In this document: positions 33,212 to 45,200 of the stretch, piece after piece
Layout: the number at the start of each line of letters is the position of its first letter
How positions within the stretch are numbered: the stretch's first letter is position 1
Assembly (NCBI GenBank): GCA_019321725.1
Contig: CM033124.1
Span: forward strand, 9,672,001-9,736,000
Length of the DNA: 64,000 bases
Origin: Paulownia fortunei
Lineage: Eukaryota > Streptophyta > Magnoliopsida > Lamiales > Paulowniaceae
Direction: 5' to 3'
Made by a program: the position numbers and the translations under genes
Notes under the pieces: model-generated
What the model saw: only the letters and a program-made list of their open reading frames with translations
The model's database searches: none
What the model was told of the DNA's origin: nothing

Positions 33212-36200
33212 TCAAACAAGACCCCTCTGTTTGAAGACATCGAGCATTGCAGTGCCTATCTTTGCAGGCGACTCAACCACAGTAGCCCCAGCTTCTCTTA
33301 GGGTCTTAATTTTGTCTTGTGCAGTGCCCTTCCCTCCTGATACAATAGCTGCAAATTCGAGGAGGAGAACTCAGTCAATGTCTACTACCTAAATAAAATT
33401 CTAATATCAAAAGGAAAAAGAAAAAGAAAAAGATAAAACATAAAAAAGCTGGCTCATGCAAGATTATATGTAAATTGAGTTGTAAGCGACTCAAGCCAAC
33501 TAGCAAGTTTTTCAAGCCAATTCAAATAATGTTAGGAGTCAAATTAAACTTCATCCATCTCTACTCTCTAGCCAGCTCAAAAACTGATCCGAACTGAGCT
33601 CAAGCCTAATTCTTGTTCAATAGCTCTCCAGCTTCGACTAGATTTTTTATTTTTTTTATTTCAAGTATTTACTGTATGCTTCTAAAATATTAAAAATAGA
33701 TTAATATAGTGAGAACTTTCAAATTGACCAAAGCTCATGAACTCGAGCTCCATAAGCTCAAGACATGAGCTGAAACAGACAAGCTCAAGCTTCTAGTGTG
33801 GAGGACAAATAAATAGGCTCCAGCTCCACGAATGTGATCAGAGCTCAAGTTTCAAAATTTTCATTCTCTTCACTCATCTTGTGGGTGCAGCCTCAGTAGC
33901 AGTGACATGACTATTGAAGACTAATGCTAGAGCTTCATATTCACAATGAATTTCATAAATTAAATATATAGAGAATGACAACTCATTGGGCATATAAAAT
34001 ATCTTTCTCCAAGGCTCTAGTCAACCTAAATAACAGAGGGGTGTTCAGCAAGAGACACAGTTATTGGAACACAACAGAGAGTGTTACCATAAATGTTGCA
34101 GATATTGACAGATTTCTTACGGAAATCCTTTTAAAAATTGATGAGCATGCTGCTTTGAATAACTGATATGGCTCATACTAATTGTCACAATACCAGGTGC
34201 TGCACAAGTCAACCAGCAACACAAAAGAATCCCAGCAGCACAATCATAACAATTAAATGATCTTTGGTACCCACTAAATGGCTTTGAATGTTTTTTAAGG
34301 CAAAATGGCTTTGGTACTCACAGCATAAAAGAATCTAAATCAATCATCTTCTTATCTATAATCCCACTTATTAATTCTACTTCACGTAGTTGTCAAAATA
34401 GTGGTTGACAAGTAAAATTGAACAAAATGAGAAACAATATATAAGACTATCAATTGCCAGTAGAAAAAACCAAGAGAAGCATACATCAACATCACATATT
34501 TACATATCTACCTACCTCTTACTCATAAATTAGAAACCTTGACCATTTGAACAAAAGGTTCAACAAGGCTCAGTGGCACTATCCTTTTAAAATTACCAAT
34601 GAAAAAATTTAAGGGAGGTCCTAACATATTATGTGTGCAATTCGCTTTCCATCAGAACTTTAAATATTGTCTCACAGTAAAAGCAATTAAGGATCTAAAA
34701 ACTTAAAAGCTCTATGAAAACCCATAATGCAAACATGACTTTTCCTTTCTTTACTAATAAAACAACAAAGTGAATATTTTGGTGTATAAACTAAAAATTA
34801 TGTGTTGGGCATTTGCCAATATGTGTATATATGCATGCCTGTGCATGAATACAAATTACACTTTGTATGCTTACCTACTCTTTTTCTAAATTTTCAGGGT
34901 AAAATAATTAGAAACAGTTCACTTTCCAAAAGGGGAGCTTCAATCTCAAAGATTAATATTGTAATATATGTTAAAGCTTCAAGAAGCCATCATTGCGATT
35001 TTGACAAGTGTAAATAATGCACATATTCCACCATTCTCAGATTTTGGCGTCATATAAACTAAATTTTAAATTCTCCTCTTAACATTATATTGAAATACGG
35101 TTACTCTATTTTTTTATGAGAGACAACATGAACATAAATATTTTGACATCTATAAAACTAAAATTCTCAGATTGCAGGAAGTGACTGTCAAGAAATTATA
35201 AATAAATGAAATAAATACAATACTGCACACTATGAGGTTATACGCACAGGTCAAATATGTTTTCCTGGCCCTTTCACTTGACACAAATATGGATGACAGG
35301 ATATAAGATAGGAAAGGAATATCAAGAAGATACAGAACAACAAAAAATGACATCCTTTCATTAGAAATATACAGCAAAAAAGTCATTTATATACCAAGAC
35401 ATGTCCAAAAAAGAAACAGAAAAAGAGGCCCAGAAGATCTCATTCACATGTACTCTGTCTCTGAATTCATTAGGAATGAGATGAGACAACTAAACACAAG
35501 AAAGAGCGTTAAATTCATAGGAGTTTATGGTAAAACAGTACCTCCTGCATGGCCCATTCTTCGACCAGGTGGAGCAGTGAGTCCAGCAATAAAAGCAACA
35601 ATAGGCTTTTCAGTCCCACTTTCCTGTAGCATTGAACAAAAAAGGACAAGATAATTCAAGTATTAGCAAATAGAAACTGGAAGATATCAACAGTAAGTAA
35701 CCAAAAGTCTTTACCTTTTAAAAAACAAAAGATTGAAGTGTAAGGCATCTAGAAAGATAGCATACAAGCCTAAACAAATAATCATCCAAAGCTACTGCAC
35801 TGTTTAATCTGGTGCAAAATGTTATATTAACAATGCAGAAGAATAGAAAATGTCTGGTCAGACATTCTAAGGCTTGGTTAATGATCCCACATTGCAAACA
35901 TCGATAATCTAGAATGAAAGAATTCATAGGGCTTTCAAGGGTCTAGAACAGTTATTTGAGGGAATGAGCATTCTTTTGTTTTTCTTTTCATCGCCTTGAA
36001 CCAAAATTCCATTTCATGTACAGTTTACTGGATCAAATTATACATAATTTTGCTATGGATAGATACTCGTTTATTTGTTTCCTTTTATTCTCCTCATTGA
36101 CCTCGATTTTCTGCACGGAATATTGACTTACTCACAGAGACCATGAGGGAGAGATAGCAACTCGCTACATCAAGAAGATAACATACTGTTTATCAAACAC

Positions 36201-39200
36201 GATAACTCCCTGAAAAACTTAGCAAAGGAAACAAATTGTTAGGGAGGTTTTCCTTGATACATATATAGAATAATTGCTTTGGCACACATGCAGTCTTCTC
36301 ATGACCTTGAAGCTTGGCCGATCCTTCCATAAAATTTAAAAGCACAAATATTGCATAAATATCTACTAATAAATATCTTTTTCTCACCAAGTTACACAAA
36401 AACAATATATCACAATATATCTTCTACTGTGTTAAGCATGAAGCAGAGCCAAGAAAACAATAGAGCACAAGCAATTTCAGCATGTTGCAGATGTTTGTGG
36501 TCTACTCACCACTACCAAAGAAAACAAGTATCAAATCAAGCTTCTCCCTCCTCATCAAGTTGTCAACAGTAAGAACTATAGCTTCCAAAGTAACAAAGGA
36601 TTTTTTACCATATGATTCAAAGGAAAACAATCCGCTGGTTCACTGTGCAGAATATGATAATAAGAACTAACCACAAAAAGACGTTTTCTGAACCCTTTAC
36701 TTTCATCTTCTTGCCTTCTGCCCATCTTGGCATTTTACAACTTGTTCAACATCAACCACTTTGTAAACCCAAAAGTTTACCCAATAAAGACTCCATATCA
36801 TCCAGGCATTTCTTCAAATCCATCTCAAAATTGAGTACAATTTTCTGCAATCCAAAGAATTGAAATTTGTCTCAGCAGCCTTCAACACACTAAATGTTGT
36901 ACCACAGCTTTCTCCTCCTGAAAACCAACCATCGTTGACAAACAACTCCCTGAACTTATGGATGCTCATCCATAAAAACCCTAAGTGGTAGTCACCACTC
37001 ACCTGTAAGGAGATGCATAGTCCCATCATCAACAGAGTCTTCCAGAATAATAACTCTCAGCCATTGTCTAGTGTCTTGATCAGAAAAGCATCACACCACT
37101 TACCAATCTCCCAGATTGGCTAGATAAAGAAAATACAAAGCACTAAAAGACTTATCTTTTTCTTTTAGCCAAAAGAATAACAATAACCTCAGCTAAAATA
37201 CGAATACTAAGAATAAAGATATAACTGTATATACACATGAAATCTTTTCCAATATTTCATTCTCATTTCCTTTCCAGACCCTTTTCCTGTACCAAATAAG
37301 GTAGGAAAAGCAGTATGCATCCCCATGGGGAAGCATACTGTTCCCTCAACCCTCCCCTTCCCCACCATGAATCAAACAAAGGAAAATCCCACTTGACCAG
37401 TATTCACATCTGAACTCATCTGAATTTCCTATAGAAACTGGCTCATAGATTTGTTCCAATCTATACAAGAGAATAGATTCATCTTTCTCTTCACTGATAA
37501 AAGAGCTATTAACGGCTTTGGTGTATGGAGGGGCCCATATACAAAAGCTGCTAATCAAAAGCATTCTCATGCCACCAAGTAAAAGGTGTTAGGCTACCCC
37601 GAAGCTATATGCAGATAAAAGGAAAAAGACAATTCCATAAACCAGGAAGAATTTCATTTCTATATTTCCACAAAATGTCACAGTTTAACAAAGAAAATCA
37701 ACAAAAAAATTCCAAATTCAAGCCATATTGAACTTTTACGAGCCAAATCTTTTCCCTTGGTTTTTGTCATATATTTTTTGTTTCCCTTTCTATGCATTCA
37801 ACATTCTCATGCTTTTCTCACCAGATATTAGTTTTACCATTATATTATTTTATTCATCAAGATACTGTCAATCAACTACCCAAGCCTCAAGACCTTGGAG
37901 TTTAAACTGCTTGTATGTGGGGTTGCAGCATCAAGAAACTAGTGCAGTAGTGGAACCTAGGGGGATTTTATTTCTTGATTACAGACACAAATTTGATACC
38001 GCTGCTGTCCTGAAAAATACTATAGAACTGAATCATCAAGAAACTAGTGAAGTAGTGGAACATAGGGGGATTTTCTTTCCTGATTACAGACAGAAATTTG
38101 ATATCGCTGCAGTCCTGAAAAATGCCATAGAACTGAATATCCAGTTTTAATAGGACTGCGGATGATCCAACACCATAGGTTTAAGAAAGGAAAGATTTAG
38201 GCTGGTGGTTTAAGTTGTTGGGGCTCAAAGGAAGCTTTTTTAGAAAACTCAAAAAGGCTCAAGTTCTTGAAGCAAGAAAGAAAAGGAAAAATATAGGCAA
38301 TGCACCCACACAGCATCGTTGCCATGGAAAAGCTTCAGAAGCTGAATAAGAACTCAACATTCAATTTCCTAAGTATGAATGTAAACAAGGCTGTATACAG
38401 GGTCTGAGAATAAATACAGGTGGATTCCAAGTTTTTATCAAGGAATGTGTCAAATTGCATACGAAACTAATACAATTACTAGAGAAAACATCCACTAGGG
38501 ACAAGCTGTACTTTTATCATGCAACTGTGAGGACAACATTTACCTTTATAAGGGCCGCAGCATCCTCCTCTGCCGTGCCACCTATCTCACCAATGAGAAT
38601 GATACCTAAAATGTGAAATGCAAATAAATTCAGCAATAGTATCTCACACTGTCAGCAGTATGAATGAGGTGAGATATGAATAAACGTACTTGTACCAAAA
38701 AAATGGAAGAAAAAGAGATGCAGCAAAACCCAAACTACCTATTTTCCCAATGATAGATAAACTTCTAACCCATATTGAGCATAAATACTGCACACTTAAA
38801 TTAATAGTATGTCTGTCTTCCAGTAAAAATATATTTATTATAAGAGAAAATACTAACAACGAGGCGTAGTCATCCAAGGTTGACATGACAAATTAACACC
38901 ACACACAAACATGTGCCCGCAGTTTCATGTCAGTCACTGCAATAGGTTCTGAGCCATGGATGATTGAGTTACTCAAATCAAACAATAACAGACATTCTAT
39001 GCTCCAGTAAAACTTAAATTGAAGGAAAAGGAATGGCACTTGCCAAAGCACAAGAGGAAAGAAACAAATAATAGACCAATCAACATTTCATCAAATGAAG
39101 CATAGCAACACACTTCAACATATATGAGGGGGCCAACGCCTTGCTTGACCTCATTCTTAGACTATTTCTGCATTTAGAGGGAAGCAAAAGAAGTATATTC

Positions 39201-42200
39201 AACCTTTAAATTGTTTACATCAATAACTGCACATAATTCAAAAACTCTTCTGCAACATAATCTAGAGCTGTTATTACTACTTCCAATAAAAGGTGTGTGT
39301 TCCTGAAATCCTCATTTGGTTTTTGCAGTTTTTAATTCCATGTCTGATTATGATTTAAATTTACAATAAGTAATTCATTTTAGATACGATGACAACACAA
39401 GTCCCAAATGGCTGATGGTTTGAAGTTCCCGTTGGTTTTGCTGTCTCCCAGCGCACATAGCAACATCCAATGGTTTATGGTAAACAAAAGTTATTTCTCA
39501 TCAAAGAAAAGGTAATTGAAACAAGTGTTTCCAGAAATTGAGAGAGTACATAAGTAGAGGGCAGGATATTAGTGTATCTCTCAATTCCCCAAGAGGCACA
39601 TTGAAATTTTACTCGGCACTTATTTTGTCTTACATGAATGTCTGTGCATCTTCTACCCCAACTTCATCAGGCTAAGAGAGAGAAAAGAGATCCTAGCAGT
39701 CTTACTACAACTTGAATTCTTTACTATAAGAATTTATATCTATTTACATATAACTGGCCCTCCCGATTGGATGCATAAAAGATGCATTAGAAACAAATAT
39801 ATTTTCATCTCAGGAGATAGTGAGGTCGCAAATGAGAATGAAATTAGTCTGACAAACTTTACCTTCTGTCTGTGGATCCACAAGAAACTTTTCTATGCAA
39901 TCAACAAAATTTGTTCCATTGAAAGGATCCCCACCAATTCCCACACATGTCGACTGCCCAAGGCCAACAGCAGTTGTTTGGAAAACCTGGAAAATACATA
40001 ATTAACAAAGCTATCCACAGTGTCAAGAAGTATATTCTACAACTAGACAAACCATCGCCAACAATTCTCATGTCTGAGGAAATAAGGTATGCTGCCAAAC
40101 AAACAAAGTTCAGACACTGCTTGCTGGTTATCAGTTGCAAGAGTTCATTTAAAAATGGATTCAGTTATTCCTAAAACATTACTTTTTCTTCCATGTGACA
40201 TGTTGGAGAATTTCTGCTACATCAATGAAGCTTCTGATTTTTGGCTTGAACAAGTAAAAGATGCAATGAGTGAAGAATTGAATGTGATACTTTAACAATC
40301 ATATCAAAAAGGTCAGCTACCAATCTCCTAACACGTCCCAGCTTGATAATATAAATTCTGACAGCCACCACGTGTTAAATATACTAGTCTACTTTTGTCC
40401 AGAAGACTTCATCACTTTCATGACTTCAATGATTTCATTTCAGTTTGATCAATACGAAGGCTGGTTTCTACATAACTTCATCACTTTCATGACTTCAATG
40501 ATTTCATTTCAGTTTGATTAATACGACGGCTGGTTTCTACATAACGATTCACAGCCCAAAAAAAAAAAAAGTAAATAGATTAGGACCACCTGAGAAGATT
40601 CATAACCTGTTTAGTGAAAATGATATGCAGCTGCAGTAAAGCCAAACTCAATAAAATCCAGACCAGTTTTTCTATTAAAAAGAATAAAGAAAATAAGTGC
40701 ACACTAATACAATCTAATGGGGACAAACTTTGTTAGCTATTTGAACATTGGATTTGATGACAGTGGACTGCAGGTAATTTGGGGATCAATTTGATTCAGG
40801 GGGGCCATGCATGAAAATGCGGTGAAAGAAGGTTGAGAAATGGAATGGTGCTAAGGAGATATCAGAAAAGAGTATGGATAATTAACGTGGAACGTAATAG
40901 TAAGCTTGTAGATGGGCAATACCAGAGACAACCACAACAAAGTCAATGGTATAATAAGAGATATAGATCTATGTGCTTCATTGCGTAAACTATATACGTG
41001 TGTAAGAAGTAAACAACTCTAACCCTTGTTCGACATAATAAAAATCCAGCATAACCCCCCCAACCCGGTGACCAAGCCCAATATATGTATATAAAAATAT
41101 AAGGAGAAAGGAAGATATTGGTCTTAAACATGGTATTATTTTGCAAAAACTACATCTAAATCCGCAGATTCGCAGAACTTCCCTCGCCTCTCCTGACCTT
41201 ACTAATGAGCTTAACGACTTCAACCATTCAACAAAATGTTGTCAAGAAAAGGAAGCACTACAAGCAATTTTCTATACCAAAAAAATAATAGGCTTCTGTT
41301 TCATTACCATGACTATCAGCAATCTTGTCATCTTAAAGAACTTTTTTAACGGCAGCTGGTTTTGGAGTTTTCATTCAAAAATCAGTTGATTTTCACTATA
41401 CAAGGCAACAGATAAAAGGTAATATATAACGCATAGAATGTCTCTTTCATTATAGATCACTATGCTTTTGAGAGGCCTGAACAGAAAAACATGTTGGTAG
41501 AATATTTAACTTCAAAAAAGATGTAGTCCAACGAAAAATGAATCTCACCGCTTCATAAGTCAATGTACCAGATCGAGAAACAATTCCAATACGTCCTGGT
41601 TTGTGAATGTATCCAGGCATAATTCCAATTTTACACTCCCCAGGCTTGATAATGCCAGGACAGTTTGGACCAATGAGTCGAGTTTTTGACTGCTTATTAA
41701 GAGCAGACTTCACACGAACCTGAAATTTAGAACAGAACTCTTAAAGAACAAGAACATTGACACAGATATAAGCCAATGTAGAAGGGCTATGACCACTATA
41801 TAGTAAGACTTATTCATGAAAATCCACGAGACATAAAACTGTGAGCAATGCAGATTTTCAGAAGGCTAATACAGGGAGGTCGCTGTGATATCATATAACA
41901 GAATGCAAATTATGACATGATCAAACAAGCTTGAAAAATGATTAATGACGCAAACAGGCTATTCTGGGACATCATTCATGCTCAATTCACGCTTCTGATG
42001 TGGTATAAACAACAATTACAACCCTGCAGAGATCAGCAGTAGCAATCATCTGAGAAAGAATGAGTGAAAATAAGAAATAAAAGAGCTAAAATAGTAACGT
42101 CTCTAGTTCCGTAACTTTTATTTGATTATACCAAGTTGAAGGTTCAATAATCAAGGATGTCCAAATTAGAGGAGAGACTGCACCCAAGCATAGTCATTGG

Positions 42201-45200
42201 TGTTACTTCCAAATGAACCAATTAAGATTATAGAAATCAACTCAATAATCATTTTTAAAAGCTTACACCCAATCTTGAGAGATTAGATCTTTTATTTCAC
42301 ATTAGAAGCAAATTAATGCAAAAATGACAACAATCGGCATGTTACATGTTCCGACTTAAAAGTAATATTTTTTTCTGGGACGAAGTATTGTTCTCATTAT
42401 TTCTAAAGTAAGATAAATAATTAGAGAAGTCCAAAGAGAAATCCATGTCAGAACACATGAAGAAGTTTTCCACAATTATAAAAACTGTAAATTTAACGCA
42501 GTCACAGATCCAGATATCAGTGGACTGCAGACAATGTTCAATTTAAAATGATGCAACAGAATCTTCCGTGAAATATCAGCACAGGTGCTCTTCTTCTCAA
42601 GATATTCATCAAGAGAAAGAATATAAAGTCAGACCAGCATTATATATTATGCCTGGCCTCAAAGTGACCCATTTGAAAATAATATACGGATACCAATATT
42701 AGAGCTTTTAACACATAACAACCATACAGAAGCCAAGACAAATCACAGATCTCAGGTACCCATTGTTGATAATACATCCCAAACATCAGAACAAAAGACT
42801 ATACAGTTTTACACACACATATAGATACCATAATTCCTTAAAATATATCATGTCTGTGCATATCTAGAGATACAGGTATTTATGTTCCAGTTATTTACAG
42901 AAGTAACTGAATAGTACATTATGTTGGCAATTTAAGTTTTTGCAATACCAGCTTTCTGGTTAAAGTTCTCAGATTGTAACATCAACTGCTGGAAGCTTGC
43001 ACTAATATGCAAAGTGAACCCATTAGTTATAATAATTCACACTTACTTTTAGATAATAATTAATACAAATAAGGTGTTGGGGATGATGAATTTTATAGAT
43101 TAAATAAGGAGACACAGCCTGGAAATTTGCAGGCCTAGCACAATAAACCAGACTATAGACTTTGTAAACCTCAAAAAGATCGAGTCAAACAAAAAAAAGC
43201 AATGTGGAGCCGTCACAAGTGATAGCTAAATAAAAAGAAAGAATTCCCCAATGCCACAACTTGATTTGTCAGCACGTGTACTTGCAATCAACTTCCACTA
43301 TACCATGCATTCTCCGACCTAATCCAGCTAGTTCAATATTAGCCTCAAACAAATTACAGCTCACAGAACAAAAGAATTATTTGACAGTAATATTAAGTAG
43401 AGGCTAAGCTCTTGTGTACATGGCACACAACTGTCACAGATACTCATGCCAGCCATTACCAACATACTATTTATATTTCCGTGTCAGGTAACAGCATGAT
43501 TTTAACAGTTTAGTCTTTGCTTATAAAGACGATGAAGTCCAGCAGGTATAGAGAGGACTAGATATTTGCTGCTCTTAATACCTCTTGAGTAGAGAATCGA
43601 AATAATTACAAAGGAGAGCCCCTACAATTGAGGAATCTAAAAGTTTCTCTTCCAAACTGTATCCACTTCACTGAGTCAGTAAGCTGCAATGAAAAAGGAA
43701 TTTAATGTGTAATATTTAGATACCAGACCTACTAGCTTCAGCCGTCTAGATGATAAAGGGACAAGCAACTTGTTACGAAACGAATATAATAGAACATAAA
43801 GAAATTATTCCTTCACTAAATCTTTTCTCATATCCCCATGATTAACCACCTCAGCACACTACTTTTTTTAGTATTAAATTTACAGCATACTGGAGATGAA
43901 TAGCTGTATGTTTACCACATAGATTCTGCGGCAATGAAACACACAAATCTTAGAATAGTATTCAAAAGGATGCTTTGAGGCTAACAGAATATATACGTCT
44001 ACTTGGCATGTTTTATTTATACATTAATGACCATAGATGCTATCCCCATAGTTCAACAATATGCCTTATCAAACCTTTCCCTTTTCTAATAACAAGTACA
44101 ACCAGGTTCCCAACCAGCACTGAAATGGCCCCAGCTACTAAACCAATACTCTTGCATCCAAAATTTCACAGTCAAAACATATTTCATGGATGCTTTAAGA
44201 GCAGATTGTTCATCCACAGAAGAAGTGCATGACCCACACACCTAGATGTTTCAAAATACCCAAATTTTCAGAAAAAAACACCGTAAAATTCAAGCAAGAC
44301 ACACAGCAAGCTTATAATATCTTGAACCACAAAGGAATATTGAGGTTCCAGCACCAAACTGAACTATGGGTTAACCAGTGGAATTGAAGCACTAGACTAA
44401 CCCCATCCTCTTATATTCAGTGTTCCTGTGTGCAACAGTTCACAAACATGCAATAATTCCTTCGTGGTTCAAGCAATTTGATGGCACTACGCTTTTTTTG
44501 GTTACCAACTAACAGGAACCAACCTTTAAATGTTAGACAGAAGGGAAAAGTTCCATCTGCTAACCTAATCCAGACCAGAAGATTATGTTATAAGACTGTC
44601 TCCTGTAAATCATTAATTTAACTAGAGACAAGTGACTCGTCATTCTTGTAAACAGTTGGGATAAAATTTATGTGCTATACCAAAAAGATGATTAAACATG
44701 TATATGAAAATCAAGTTTTTATTTTATTAGTGCAATGCCATATAAGACCCTTAATAAGACAACCACATCAATCAGAACAGGTTCCAGAATGATCACTCAA
44801 TTTGTCTTTGTTGAAAAAAAGACAAAGGCACAGCTAATAAATGTGCTACCATGTCATGCTGCGGTATTCCCTCTGTGATGCAAACAACCAAATCTAGTTC
44901 AGCCTCCATTGACTCCAAGATGGCTTTAGCTGCAAAAGGTGGAGGAACATAAATCACTGACGCATTAGCCTTTGTTTCAGCTTTTGCTTCTGCTACAGAG
45001 TTGAAAACGGGTAGTCCCAAGTGCTCCGTTCCACCTTTTCCAGGGGTAACTCCTCCAACCTATGTATGCATACATAATTGATATATGAGAATAATATAGC
45101 AAAACTAGATCCTATTCACACACATTTCGTCCGATATCAGTATGCAAAACCAAAAATTTATTATTCTGGGGCCAAAGTAGATCAACCATTGGCATACTAA

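Noticed and set aside
37728..38150. 140-residue plus-strand frame with a 35-residue repeat
   Set aside because: Antisense within ligase intron 5; the repeat comes from a 105-bp tandem duplication with mostly amino-acid-changing differences.
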